33,087 bases of DNA from an uncultured Aeromonadales bacterium. GTDB lineage: Bacteria > Pseudomonadota > Gammaproteobacteria > Enterobacterales > Succinivibrionaceae. This document shows positions 1 through 7,467 of this stretch, in pieces. The DNA is taken from contig CACYPI010000024.1 in the NCBI GenBank assembly GCA_902776275.1, positions 1 to 33,087 of the forward strand, given 5' to 3'. The translations under genes were made by a program, and so were the position numbers. The notes under the pieces were generated by a model, which searched no databases, had not been told where the DNA came from, and saw only the letters and a program-made list of their open reading frames with translations. Positions within the stretch are counted from its first letter, which is position 1. Each line of letters begins with the position of its first letter.

Positions 1-1
1 G

Positions 2-190
2 CAGGGCATCGTCTTCGGCAAGCCTGACTCAGTCGGCAACAAGCTCGAAGGGATCCTGGGCAACGCCCAGCTCTTCGGGGTGGATCTGTACAAGACCGGC
101 CTTGGCAAGAAGATCGAACACTTCCTTGCCGAGGAGATTGCAGGCCCGGGCGCCGTGAAGGCGACGCTTTCAAAGGAGCTCATGTCCTAA
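2..190 (+). CDS. Mannitol dehydrogenase family protein, C-terminal end (partial)
   Basis: Open from the window edge to TAA at 188-190, 62 residues visible. The tail has the LFGVDLYKTGLGKKIE segment followed by AGPGAVKATLSKEL, which is typical of the C-terminal helical domain of the long-chain mannitol dehydrogenase family (mannitol 2-dehydrogenase, fructuronate reductase UxuB, arabinitol dehydrogenase). These NAD(P)-dependent cytoplasmic enzymes interconvert a polyol or aldonate and a keto sugar. The catalytic and cofactor domains lie outside the window, so the substrate cannot be named. The first 99 bases are repeated at 2359-2466 inside a broken copy. This copy keeps a normal end and is presumably the functional gene. 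Confidence 0.8.
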   Translation, partial: QGIVFGKPDSVGNKLEGILGNAQLFGVDLYKTGLGKKIEHFLAEEIAGPGAVKATLSKELMS

Positions 191-213
191 GGCAGCGCTG
201 CTGCAGGCAAAAG

Positions 214-248
214 GCGGCGGCCATCTCCCTTGCGGTGATGGCCGCCGC
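214..248. terminator. 12-bp perfect stem-loop after the mannitol dehydrogenase gene
   Basis: Bases 214-225 pair perfectly with 237-248 around an 11-nt loop. It lies 24 bp after the stop codon of the upstream plus-strand gene and 50 bp past the end of the minus-strand PD-(D/E)XK reading frame. Only short T runs follow on either strand (four Ts on the minus side), so it may serve both convergent genes. Function is inferred from shape and position. Confidence 0.5.
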
Positions 249-299
249 GTGCTTTCGGGCGGTCAGGAGTCCTCGCTCCTTGCCCTGTCCGCCTCCTTC

Positions 300-1097
300 C
301 TAGGCTTCCTCGATCCTCACAGCCTTGGGTCCGACGAACACCATGGCATAGGCCTTGAGGTTGCCATTGCCCTTGAACTTCGGGCCGTCCTTGTACTGTT
401 CGAGCTGGGCCTTGGCCGTTGCAAGCGCCTTTGCGACCTTGGCATCGTCCGCCTTGGACTTTGAGATGTACTTGAACTCAAGCAGGAGATCAGGTCCTCC
501 AGCCTTGTTTTTGACATAGAGATCCGCACGCCTGTGGTCTCCGGTGTCGGCTTCAGGAAATGAGTCAGCAGTCTGCTGCGCCTGCCACTTGATGACATAG
601 TGGAAGCACAACTGAACACCGCGCTCATTGAAGCCTGAAAAGGCGGAATCTGGGAGTTCTGCGATGGACTTCTCAACTAGCCTTGCCAAGCTTTCGATGT
701 CCCCCTTCCTCAGGATCTCATTGAGATCCATGGTCGACGTGGTGCGGAACCCCTCCCTCCCAGCAAGATAATCGGCGAAGGCCTGGTAGGTTATCTCGTT
801 CGGGCAGCGGTATTGCATGATCCCATCCGAATTGCTCATGGTCAGGTATCCGAGGTAGTAGAGCATCCACACAGCCTGGCTGAAGTCGAAGCTATTGCTG
901 CAATTCAAATTGAGTTCGCCTGGCTCGTTGACGTTTGCTATGTCTTCGCGCGAAAAGATCATGCTGCAGATCAGATTGTTGGTTTCAGGGTCTGATAGCT
1001 TGAGCAGACCGTCAAGCCTTACAGCATCGTCGCCGGCATTTCCTGGCATGATTTTCGGGAGCCTGCCTTCATCACGCTGGAAAGGAAAACCAGGCAC
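300..1097 (-). CDS. PD-(D/E)XK nuclease-like C-terminal part of a frameshifted AAA-ATPase gene
   Basis: This is the 3' portion of the gene whose 5' portion is 1019-2026. From about GRLPKIMPGNAGDDAVRL onward it reads like the C-terminal half of the AAA-ATPase-like / PDDEXK_9 family. It has an AVWMLYYLGYLTM segment, then a nuclease-type core with ADLYV (candidate catalytic Asp) and LLLEFKY (E-x-K). The reported start at 1097 is only the first in-frame Met; the first roughly 10 residues are out-of-frame sequence, so independent translation is doubtful. Taken together the two parts would give about 575 residues, a normal length for the family. Proteins of this architecture are common multicopy accessory genes in gut bacteria with unproven biochemical roles. 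Base composition is lower in GC than the neighbours. Confidence 0.65.
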   Translation of the reverse strand: MPGFPFQRDEGRLPKIMPGNAGDDAVRLDGLLKLSDPETNNLICSMIFSREDIANVNEPGELNLNCSNSFDFSQAVWMLYYLGYLTMSNSDGIMQYRCPNEITYQAFADYLAGREGFRTTSTMDLNEILRKGDIESLARLVEKSIAELPDSAFSGFNERGVQLCFHYVIKWQAQQTADSFPEADTGDHRRADLYVKNKAGGPDLLLEFKYISKSKADDAKVAKALATAKAQLEQYKDGPKFKGNGNLKAYAMVFVGPKAVRIEEA

Positions 1098-2026
1098 ATG
1101 TTCGAGTTGAAGACGCGCTCCTGCCCATCATTGGAGAATGAGTAGCCGTCATAGTATCTTTCCATGACGGACATCAGTTCGTCCTTTGTGACCTGGGCCA
1201 AGGCGCTGAAGTCAACCGTTTCATCGACAAACCTTGAAAGCTCATCATGTGTGAAGCCCGCCATGGCATTGAACTGGGGATCCGTGCTGATGTTGGTGGC
1301 GATGTTGAAGCCAGAGATTAGTGAATCCAACGATACCGCCGAGACACCGGTTATGAAGAACCTCTCTATGGGAGCGAGCCTGCTTCCACCATAGAATTGC
1401 TTGAGGGTGGCATAGAACTGCTTTACGAATCCTTCATGATCTTGTGCTGTTGAAGTGATCTCCTTGAAGTCTTCCTTGTCGCTTGAGAGCAAGTCGTTGG
1501 CAAAGTGATCGTATTCGTCGATGAGAATGAAAAGCTTTTCGCCTTCTTTTGCATGCGATTTGAAATTCATGACAAAATCTTTGATTAAGCCATCCGGCGA
1601 ATAGTTCTGCGACTGTTTGAGCTCCTCATATGGCAGGCCAAGTTCAGGATACCTGTCGGTAAAATCGCTAAGGCCAATTTCGACAGCCAATGCCACGCTT
1701 TTTTCCACCTTGGAGGGATTTGAACTTACTGATGAGAAGTCAAAACGCAGGCAGTAATATGAACTCGCCTTTGGAGTCTTGTGCGAGTAAATCCAAGTGC
1801 CCTTGAAGTTCTGCTCAAAATCTCCTTCCATGCTCTTGTCGTAGTAGCAATACAGAGTGTCTACCAGCAAGGACTTTCCAAAGCGGCGCGGGCGCAGGAA
1901 CACAGGAACCAATGAATTCTCGTTGTCCAAACGTTCTATGAACCTAGTTTTGTCAACTAGGGCCAAGTTGTTTTGCATCGCGAAGGAATAGGATGTGTTT
2001 CCTACGATGAACCTCTTGAATGCCAT
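1019..2026 (-). CDS. AAA-ATPase-like protein, N-terminal part (frameshifted gene)
   Basis: The start is ATG at 2026 (MAFKRFIVGN), preceded by an AGAGG ribosome site; an upstream TTG at 2056 is less likely. The protein shows the features of the AAA-ATP_like family: a degenerate Walker A in LRPRRFGKSLLVDTL (near residues 44-58), a Walker B in LFILIDEYDHFAND, and ITGVSAVSLDSL as sensor-like segment, ending in YYDGYSFS. Family members continue into a PD-(D/E)XK domain, which here lies one frame away (300-1097). The reading frame runs into a stop at 1019 after about 20 non-homologous residues (AGSRKSCQEM). The break lies near 1060-1070. It could be a true pseudogene, a sequencing error, or less likely programmed frameshifting. 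Function is unknown; a defence or mobility role is only a guess. Confidence 0.7.
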   Translation of the reverse strand: MAFKRFIVGNTSYSFAMQNNLALVDKTRFIERLDNENSLVPVFLRPRRFGKSLLVDTLYCYYDKSMEGDFEQNFKGTWIYSHKTPKASSYYCLRFDFSSVSSNPSKVEKSVALAVEIGLSDFTDRYPELGLPYEELKQSQNYSPDGLIKDFVMNFKSHAKEGEKLFILIDEYDHFANDLLSSDKEDFKEITSTAQDHEGFVKQFYATLKQFYGGSRLAPIERFFITGVSAVSLDSLISGFNIATNISTDPQFNAMAGFTHDELSRFVDETVDFSALAQVTKDELMSVMERYYDGYSFSNDGQERVFNSNMCLVFLSSVMKAGSRKSCQEMPATML

Positions 2027-2084
2027 AGCTGCCTCTTTGTCTGAACCTGAAGGCAATTGTACATTATTGTAGTTATTACGAAAT

Positions 2085-2149
2085 CGATCCTATGGGCGAC
2101 TAGGATCGGCGTCCCAATTCTCCTTTTGCAAAACCATGCCTTTTTGCAA
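2085..2149. promoter_or_regulatory. Two inverted repeats upstream of the AAA-ATPase gene
   Basis: CGATCCTA (2085-2092) pairs with TAGGATCG (2101-2108), and TTGCAAAA (2126-2133) pairs with TTTTGCAA (2142-2149). Both are perfect 8-bp arms with 8-nt spacers and lie 60-125 bp before the ATPase start. Further out, GCATCGTAA occurs twice (near 2157 and 2178) as a direct repeat. They could be operators or remnants of a recombination boundary. Neither role is demonstrated. Confidence 0.35.
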
Positions 2150-2234
2150 TTGCCGCCGCATCGTAACCCGGTGCCCTTGCATCGTAATCCGCGGCAGGGC
2201 CCTCACTTCCCGCCTTCGCCCCTTTTCCCGAGCT

Positions 2235-2466
2235 TCTCGCTGGTGGCGCTCCAGCTTCCAATCGCAGGCTGGCTGCGCTACCTCATGGGCGTCGACGATC
2301 AGGGCAAGCCGTTCGAGCTCTCCGACGATCCGCAGATCCCGGCGCTCAAGGAGAAGATGCAGGGCATCGTCTTCGGCAAGCCTGACTCAGTCGACTCAGT
2401 CGGCAACAAGCTCGAAGGGATCCTGGGCAACGCCCAGCTCTTCGGGGTGGATCTGTACAAGACCGG
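2235..2466 (+). pseudogene. Fragment of a mannitol dehydrogenase gene (duplicated remnant)
   Basis: In one frame this reads LPIAGWLRYLMGVDDQGKPF and continues through the KEKMQGIVFGKPDS region to FGVDLYKTG. This is the same C-terminal domain as the gene at the left edge. It then switches at 2467 to unrelated sequence and stops at 2516-2518. The catalytic part is absent and no credible start precedes it. The left boundary is fuzzy (about 2205-2260). From 2359 on it is identical to window positions 1-99 except for a 9-bp tandem duplication that adds DSV in frame. The near identity points to a recent duplication associated with the ATPase module between the copies. Confidence 0.75.
2359..2466 (+). 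repeat. Direct repeat of window bases 1-99
   Basis: Bases 2359-2466 match bases 1-99 with no substitutions by eye. The only change is a duplicated 9-mer (GACTCAGTC twice at 2383-2400). The repeat certainly continues leftward beyond the window for the first copy. The pair flanks the ATPase/nuclease gene in direct orientation, so homologous recombination could delete the module. Confidence 0.9.
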
Positions 2467-2497
2467 AAGAATATGTCAAAAAAGGCTTTGCTTTCAG

Positions 2498-2529
2498 GCA
2501 AAAAGAAACCCGCCATGAGGAGGCGGGTT
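2498..2529 (-). terminator. Intrinsic terminator of greA
   Basis: On the minus strand AACCCGCC (2514-2507 as complement arms 2522-2529/2507-2514) forms an 8-bp stem with a 7-nt loop followed by TCTTTTTG. It starts 29 bp after the greA stop codon. This is a classic rho-independent terminator. Confidence 0.85.
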
Positions 2530-2558
2530 CATGCCGTGGCGGTTGCGCGGTACTTGGC

Positions 2559-3053
2559 TTAGTCGTCGTAGTTCTTGTAGAGAACCTCGATGACGTCGTA
2601 GGTAACGGTCCCCTTGGGGATGTGGATTTCGATCTCGTCGTCGACGGTCTTGCCGAGCAGGCCCTTGGCGATCGGGGTCTTGTAGGAGATAAGGTTCTTG
2701 GAGATGTCGGCCTCGTCCTCGCCCACGATCCTGTAGGTGGTCTGCTTGCCATCGTCGACGTTCTCGACGGTCACGGTGGCGCCGAAGACAACCTTGGGAT
2801 CGCCAGTGCCCTTTAACTTGGTGACGTCGATGATGTTGGCAGACGACAGCTTGCCCTCGATGTCCTTGATGCGGGCCTCGCACATGCCCTGCTCTTCCTT
2901 GGCGGCGTCGTACTCGGCGTTCTCGCTCAGGTCGCCATGGCTGCGGGCCTCGGCGATGGCGGCGACGATGCGCGGCCTTTCCACAGTCTTCAGTCTCTGG
3001 AGTTCTGCGCGCAGGAGCCTTTCCCCGCGCGGAGTCATGGGAGTCTGGTCCAT
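2559..3053 (-). CDS. greA: Transcription elongation factor GreA
   Basis: 164 residues. GreA rescues backtracked RNA polymerase by stimulating cleavage of the nascent RNA in the secondary channel. The start [14 protein letters not shown] aligns with the usual GreA N-terminus and has a GGTGAGG ribosome site. The N-terminal coiled coil carries the catalytic-tip motif region [18 protein letters not shown] (two acidic residues D and E of DLSENAEY), followed by RIKDIEGKL. The C-terminal FKBP-like domain contains [24 protein letters not shown] and [14 protein letters not shown]. Length is normal for the family (about 158). It lies 113 bp downstream of dnaJ but is separated from it by a promoter and a terminator-like hairpin, so it probably has its own regulated leader. 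Confidence 0.96.
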   Translation of the reverse strand: MDQTPMTPRGERLLRAELQRLKTVERPRIVAAIAEARSHGDLSENAEYDAAKEEQGMCEARIKDIEGKLSSANIIDVTKLKGTGDPKVVFGATVTVENVDDGKQTTYRIVGEDEADISKNLISYKTPIAKGLLGKTVDDEIEIHIPKGTVTYDVIEVLYKNYDD

Positions 3054-3077
3054 AATGGCCTCACCGGTAAAAAGTTT

Positions 3078-3111
3078 AAAAAAATGAACGCCCAATCTTT
3101 GCGATCGGGCG
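3078..3111 (-). terminator. Hairpin plus U7 between dnaJ and greA (terminator or greA leader attenuator)
   Basis: Arms 3089-3097 and 3103-3111 form a 9-bp stem with one mismatch and a 5-nt loop. On the minus strand it is followed by TCA and seven Ts (3084-3078). It terminates dnaJ transcripts. Because a good promoter (3126-3154) lies just upstream of it, it also sits in the 5' leader of greA, only 25 bp from the greA start codon. Confidence 0.8.
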
Positions 3112-3125
3112 CTCGCTTAAGTGCC

Positions 3126-3154
3126 ACTTTACCCCAACGCCGCGGCGCTTTCAA
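3126..3154 (-). promoter_or_regulatory. Predicted sigma-70 promoter for greA
   Basis: On the minus strand TTGAAA (3154-3149), a 17-nt spacer, then TAAAGT (3131-3126). The start point would be near 3118, just before the stem-loop at 3089-3111. It lies after the dnaJ stop codon. The match to consensus is 5/6 and 4/6. Confidence 0.5.
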
Positions 3155-3166
3155 CCGCGGGGGCGC

Positions 3167-4372
3167 TCACTTGGAGAGGTCGTCGAAGAATTTCTTGACG
3201 TTCTTCAGGAAGCTTGCGCTTTTGGGCTTGTGGTTGACGGTTCCCGCGGACGTTCCGCTCTTCCTGACGATGGTCGCCGAGGAAGTCGAAACGTCCCCTC
3301 CGTTTAGCGAAACCTCCAGGCGCCTTAGCAGATCCTTCTGCTCGGCGTTGAGGTTCACCGGGGTCTCCACCACGAGCTTGCAGTAGAGGTTGCCAGGCTC
3401 GGAGGAGTTGATGGACTTGACGCCCTTGCGCGCAAGCCTCATCACCGTGCCGGTCTGGGTCTCCGGGCGCACCGTGATCTTCACGCGCCCATCGAGGGTC
3501 GGAACCTCGATCTGCCCGCCCAGCGCGGCGGTGGTGAAGGAGATCGGCACCTCGCAGTACAGGTCGTTGCCGTCGCGCTTGAAGATGTCGTGCGGCTTGA
3601 TCTGGAAGAGCACGTACAGGTCGCCTGAGGGCGCGCCGTTGAAGCCGGCCTCGCCTTCGCCTGAGAGCCTGATGCGGTCTCCGGTGTCCACGCCTGCCGG
3701 GATGTTGACCGCCAGCGTCTTGGTCTTCTGGACGCGTCCGGTGCCCTTGCAGTCCGGGCAGGGATCCGAGACGGTCTGGCCGGTGCCCTGGCAGTACGGG
3801 CAGGTCTGGGATATTGACATGAAGCCCTGGCGCACATGGATCTGGCCGGTGCCGTGGCAGTGCGGGCAGGTCGCAGGATGCGATCCGGCCCTGCCGCCGG
3901 TTCCGCCGCAGGTCGGGCACTTGACGAAGGTCTTGAGGCGGATGGTCTTCTTGACCCCACGCACGGCCTCCTCAAGCGAAAGCTCCAAGCGCACCTGCAT
4001 GTCGCGCCCGGGCACGACCCTCGGCCCCGAGGAGCCGCGGCTGCCGCCACCGCCGCCGAAGATGTCCCCGAAGATGTCCCCGAAGATGTCCCCGAAGTCG
4101 GCGGCCCCGGCGCCTGCGAACGGATTGCCTCCGCCTGCCTGGGAGCCGTCGGCGCCTGCGAAGCCGAACTGATCGTAGGCTGCGCGCTTTTGCGGATCGC
4201 TTAGGACCTGGTAGGCCTCGTTGATCTCGCTGAACTTGGCGGCCGCATCCGGAGCCTTGTTGCGGTCGGGGTGGTACTTGATGGCAAGGCGCTTGAAGGC
4301 GTGCTTGATCTCGTCCTCCGAAGCGTCCTTGGACACCCCGAGCACTTCGTAATAATCGCGTTTCTCTGCCAT
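3167..4372 (-). CDS. dnaJ: Chaperone protein DnaJ (Hsp40)
   Basis: 401 residues. DnaJ delivers unfolded clients to DnaK and stimulates its ATPase. The chosen start is [12 protein letters not shown] at 4372, with GGAAGAA upstream. The J domain has the HPD motif in YHPDRN (about residue 33). A Gly/Phe-rich segment follows, with three consecutive GDIF units encoded by a 12-bp tandem repeat. Four zinc-binding repeats are intact: [24 protein letters not shown] and CPDCKGTG. The C-terminal client-binding domains follow. The tail after about residue 350 ([20 protein letters not shown]) is somewhat longer and more basic than in E. coli DnaJ (376 residues). It is 98 bp downstream of dnaK, with a terminator between, so dnaJ may depend on read-through. 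Confidence 0.97.
   Translation of the reverse strand: MAEKRDYYEVLGVSKDASEDEIKHAFKRLAIKYHPDRNKAPDAAAKFSEINEAYQVLSDPQKRAAYDQFGFAGADGSQAGGGNPFAGAGAADFGDIFGDIFGDIFGGGGGSRGSSGPRVVPGRDMQVRLELSLEEAVRGVKKTIRLKTFVKCPTCGGTGGRAGSHPATCPHCHGTGQIHVRQGFMSISQTCPYCQGTGQTVSDPCPDCKGTGRVQKTKTLAVNIPAGVDTGDRIRLSGEGEAGFNGAPSGDLYVLFQIKPHDIFKRDGNDLYCEVPISFTTAALGGQIEVPTLDGRVKITVRPETQTGTVMRLARKGVKSINSSEPGNLYCKLVVETPVNLNAEQKDLLRRLEVSLNGGDVSTSSATIVRKSGTSAGTVNHKPKSASFLKNVKKFFDDLSK
4058..4093 (-). repeat. 12-bp tandem repeat (3 units) in the dnaJ Gly/Phe region
   Basis: GAAGATGTCCCC occurs three times in a row on the plus strand, encoding GDIF units in frame in DnaJ. The 12-bp period allows slippage without frameshift and could vary the linker length between strains. 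Confidence 0.9.
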
Positions 4373-4398
4373 TTCAAAAATTCTTCCACATGGGATCC

Positions 4399-4431
4399 AA
4401 AAAGGCAGGAGGCCCAATGACCACCCGCCTT
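4399..4431 (-). terminator. Terminator downstream of dnaK
   Basis: On the minus strand AAGGCGGG pairs with CCTGCCTT (one G-U pair), and the descending arm ends in a run of five Ts. It lies between the dnaK stop (4471) and the dnaJ start (4372). It probably reduces dnaJ expression relative to dnaK. Confidence 0.75.
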
Positions 4432-4470
4432 TTCCTTAACTAAGCAAGAACGCGTGATCCCAAATTCAGA

Positions 4471-6432
4471 TCACTTGTTCTTCTTGTCGTCGTCGACTTC
4501 CTCGAACTCGGCATCGACCACGCCGTCGTCCTTCTTGCCGCTGGAGCTTGAAGTGGACTGGCTGGACTGCTGGGCCCTCTGCTGCTGGGCCTTGGCCTGG
4601 GCCTGCGCCTGCTGGGCGGAAGCCTGGGCGGCGCTCATCAGCGAGGAGGAGGCGTCCATGGCAGCCTTCTCGGCAGCCTCGATCTTGTCCTTGTCGTCGC
4701 CGCGGACCGCGAGCTCAAGCTCGTTCAGGGCCTTGTTCACCCTCTCCTTGTCGGAGGCGGAGACCTTGTCGCCAAGATCCGACAACTGCTTGCGGATCAT
4801 GTGAGCGGTCGCATCGGCGCGGTTGCGGGCGTTGGCCAGATCCTCGAACTTCTTGTCCTCGGCGCTGTGCTCCTCGGCCTCGTGGACCATGCGCTGGATG
4901 TCCTCGTCGGACAGGCCGGAGGAGGACTGGATGGTGATCTTCTGCTCCTTGCCGGTGTTCTTGTCCTTGGCCGACACGTGGATCAGGCCGTCGGCATCGA
5001 TGTCGAAGGTGACCTCGATCTGAGGCACCCCGCGCGGCGCCGGGCTGATGCCCTCGAGGTTGAACTGACCCAGGGACTTGTTGTCGGAGGCGCGCTTGCG
5101 CTCGCCCTGCAGCACGTGGATGGTCACGGCCGGCTGGTTGTCCTCGGCGGTGGAGAACACCTGCGACTTCTTGGTCGGGATGGTGGTGTTCTTCGGGATC
5201 AGGGTGGTCATCACGCCGCCCAAGGTCTCGATGCCAAGCGAAAGCGGGGTCACGTCGAGCAGCAGCACGTCCTTCTTCTCGCCGGTGAGCACGCCGCCCT
5301 GGATGGCCGCGCCGATTGCGACGGCCTCGTCAGGGTTGACGTCCTTGCGCGGCTCCTTGCCGAAGAAGTCGGCAACGAGCTTCTGGACCATCGGCATGCG
5401 CGACTGGCCGCCGACTAGGATCACGTCGTCGACGTCGGAAGGCTGCATGCCGGCATCCTTCAGGGCGGTCTTCACAGGATCCAGGGTCTTCCTGACCAGG
5501 TCCTCGACCAGCGACTCGAGCTTGGCACGGGTGATCTTGATGTTCATGTGCTTCGGGCCGGTCGCATCAGCGGTGATGTACGGCAGGTTCACATCGGTCT
5601 GCTGCGAGGAGGACAGCTCGATCTTGGCCTTCTCGGCAGCCTCCTTCAGGCGCTGGAGGGCCAGCTGGTCCTTGTGCAGGTCGACGCCCTGCTCGTTCTT
5701 GAACTCGTCGATGAGGTAGTTCATCAGGCGGTTGTCGAAATCCTCGCCACCCAGGTGGGTGTCGCCGTTGGTGGCCAGGACCTCGAAGGTCTTCTCGCCG
5801 TCGACCTCGTCGATGTCGATGATCGAGATATCGAAGGTGCCGCCGCCTAGGTCGTAGACTGCAACCTTCCTCTCGCCCTTGACCTTGTCCTCGCCATAGG
5901 CGATGGACGCGGCGGTAGGCTCGTTGATGATGCGCTTGACGTCAAGGCCGGCGATCCTGCCGGCGTCCTTGGTCGCCTGGCGCTGCGAGTCGTTGAAGTA
6001 CGCAGGGCAGGTGATGATGGCCTCGGTGACCTTCTCGCCCAGGATGTCCTCGGCGGTCTTCTTCATCTTCTTGAGGACCTCGGCGGAGATCTGCGGCGGG
6101 GCCAGCTTCTTGTCGCGGACCTCGACCCAGGCGTCGCCGTTGTCTGACTTGACGATCTTGAACGGCATCAGCGGGATGTCGCGCTGCACCTCGGCGTCGT
6201 CGTAGCGGCGGCCGATGAGGCGCTTGATTGCAAACAGGGTGTTCTTGGGGTTGGTGACAGCCTGCCTCTTGGCGGACTCGCCGACCAGCACCTCGCCGTC
6301 GTCGGCGTAAGCGACGATCGACGGGGTGGTGCGGCGGCCTTCCGAGTTCTCAAGCACGCGGACCTTGTCGCCCTCGAGGACGGCCACGCATGAATTGGTG
6401 GTGCCCAGGTCAATACCGATAATCTTGCCCAT
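4471..6432 (-). CDS. dnaK: Chaperone protein DnaK (Hsp70)
   Basis: 653 residues, full length. DnaK binds and releases exposed hydrophobic segments of client proteins in an ATP cycle controlled by DnaJ and GrpE. It begins [20 protein letters not shown], with a GGAGATAAGAG ribosome site. Nucleotide-binding motifs are present: phosphate 1 [21 protein letters not shown] for phosphate 2, and [11 protein letters not shown] for the adenosine site. The linker [13 protein letters not shown] and the substrate-binding domain follow. The lid is followed by a Gln/Ala/Ser-rich tail and ends in [14 protein letters not shown], the conserved bacterial DnaK tail that contributes to client binding. A heat-shock-type promoter lies in the 110-bp gap after grpE. 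Confidence 0.99.
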   Translation of the reverse strand: MGKIIGIDLGTTNSCVAVLEGDKVRVLENSEGRRTTPSIVAYADDGEVLVGESAKRQAVTNPKNTLFAIKRLIGRRYDDAEVQRDIPLMPFKIVKSDNGDAWVEVRDKKLAPPQISAEVLKKMKKTAEDILGEKVTEAIITCPAYFNDSQRQATKDAGRIAGLDVKRIINEPTAASIAYGEDKVKGERKVAVYDLGGGTFDISIIDIDEVDGEKTFEVLATNGDTHLGGEDFDNRLMNYLIDEFKNEQGVDLHKDQLALQRLKEAAEKAKIELSSSQQTDVNLPYITADATGPKHMNIKITRAKLESLVEDLVRKTLDPVKTALKDAGMQPSDVDDVILVGGQSRMPMVQKLVADFFGKEPRKDVNPDEAVAIGAAIQGGVLTGEKKDVLLLDVTPLSLGIETLGGVMTTLIPKNTTIPTKKSQVFSTAEDNQPAVTIHVLQGERKRASDNKSLGQFNLEGISPAPRGVPQIEVTFDIDADGLIHVSAKDKNTGKEQKITIQSSSGLSDEDIQRMVHEAEEHSAEDKKFEDLANARNRADATAHMIRKQLSDLGDKVSASDKERVNKALNELELAVRGDDKDKIEAAEKAAMDASSSLMSAAQASAQQAQAQAKAQQQRAQQSSQSTSSSSGKKDDGVVDAEFEEVDDDKKNK

Positions 6433-6512
6433 ATTCTCTTATCTCCGAAATTCCCTTCGCCCCCGGCGCCTTCTTTCGGCCCCCGGAGCGCTTCAAACTT
6501 TACCTGTGACTA

Positions 6513-6541
6513 CACATGGAGGCGTTTGGCCTTTTTTCAAG
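6513..6541 (-). promoter_or_regulatory. Sigma-32-like heat-shock promoter of dnaK
   Basis: On the minus strand CTTGAAA (6541-6535), a 12-nt spacer, then CCTCCATGTG (6522-6513). The E. coli sigma-32 consensus is CTTGAAA and CCCCATNT with about 11-16 nt between. It begins right at the grpE stop codon and leaves an 80-nt leader before dnaK. The site before grpE has almost the same two elements, which supports both. Confidence 0.65.
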
Positions 6542-6542
6542 A

Positions 6543-7334
6543 TCACGCCTCGATATTTATGGTCTTGCCCTGCTCGCTTCCCTCTGCAGCCTTGGCGGGA
6601 TCCTGCTTTGCAGGCTTCTTCTGGCCGCTGTTCCTGGCGACCACGACCATCGCAGGCCTGACCACGCGGCCGTTTAGGATGAAGCCCTTCTGCATGACAT
6701 CGAGCACGCAGTTGTTGCCGACCTCGGTGGACTCGACCATCGAGATGGCCTGGTGCTTGTTCGGATCGAAGGGCTTGCCCTTGGGATCCTCGCGGACGAC
6801 GCCGAAATTCGAGAGCTCCTTTAAGAACAGGTTCATCGTGTTCGAGATCCCGTCGTAGGTGGACTTCATGGCCTCGTTGCCCTGATCGATGTGCTGCATC
6901 GCAAGCTCGAGCGAGTCGACCACGGGGAGCAGCGCCTTGAGCAGCTTCTCGTTGCCGTACTTGCGCTCGCGCTCGACGTCGGCCTCGGCGCGCTTGCGGC
7001 GGTTGTCGGACTCGGCGGCGGCCCTGGCCATGCGCTCGAGATCGGACTTGGCCTTCTCGGCCTGATCCTTGAGCTGGGCCTTCAGGGCCTCGACCTCGGC
7101 CTGGAGCGTCTGGATCTCGCCCTCCTCGGGCAGCTCACCTTCAGCCCCGGCCTCCTGCGCCGCAGCGCCGTCCGCGCCCTCGCCTGAGGATGCGGCAGCG
7201 CCCTCCTGCTCCTTTAGGGAAGGCTTGGCCGCGCCTTCAGGCGCGCCTGCCGCGCCTGCGGCAGGCTCGGACGCGGCAGCGGCCGCCTTGCCCTGCTCCA
7301 TGGATTTCCTGAGTTCTTCTTCCTCTTTCTGCAT
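6543..7334 (-). CDS. grpE: Nucleotide exchange factor GrpE
   Basis: 263 residues from the ATG at 7334. GrpE is the dimeric ADP-release factor for DnaK. The C-terminal half is clearly GrpE: a long coiled coil (EIQTLQAEVEALKAQLKDQA onward), RRKRAEADVERERKYGNEKLLKALLPVVDSLE, then GKPFDPNKHQAISMVES and VMQKGFILNGRVVRPAMVVVA in the beta domain. The first 80 residues are an unusual Ala/Glu/Gly-rich low-complexity stretch. The start is uncertain: GTG at 7346, ATG at 7334 or the Met at MEQGKAAAA (7289), which has a better AGGA site. It heads the grpE-dnaK-dnaJ series and has a sigma-32-like promoter. Confidence 0.95.
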   Translation of the reverse strand: MQKEEEELRKSMEQGKAAAAASEPAAGAAGAPEGAAKPSLKEQEGAAASSGEGADGAAAQEAGAEGELPEEGEIQTLQAEVEALKAQLKDQAEKAKSDLERMARAAAESDNRRKRAEADVERERKYGNEKLLKALLPVVDSLELAMQHIDQGNEAMKSTYDGISNTMNLFLKELSNFGVVREDPKGKPFDPNKHQAISMVESTEVGNNCVLDVMQKGFILNGRVVRPAMVVVARNSGQKKPAKQDPAKAAEGSEQGKTINIEA

Positions 7335-7381
7335 TTTCGCTTTCACACATCAAAATCATTGAAAAACGGATACCGCCCTTA

Positions 7382-7411
7382 TAAATGGAGGCGGCCTTTG
7401 GCAAATTCAAG
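7382..7411 (-). promoter_or_regulatory. Sigma-32-like heat-shock promoter of grpE
   Basis: On the minus strand CTTGAAT (7411-7405), a 13-nt spacer, then CCTCCATTTA (7391-7382). It lies about 48 bp before the grpE ATG in the divergent grpE/bamE gap. The same CTTGAA and CCTCCAT elements recur before dnaK. Confidence 0.65.
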
Positions 7412-7467
7412 AGCGCCGCGCCCTGATTTGGTAGAATGCCCAAAAGCCAATGGTTTGTAGCTAAGGC

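Noticed and set aside
1050..1075. Programmed -1 frameshift in the ATPase gene
   Set aside because: No X-XXY-YYZ slippery site or adjacent stem-loop that I could support; mutation or sequencing error is simpler.
2136..2816. Plus-strand open frame of 226 codons running through the dehydrogenase fragment into greA
   Set aside because: It is Arg/Ser-rich, out of frame with the recognisable dehydrogenase fragment and overlaps greA on the other strand.
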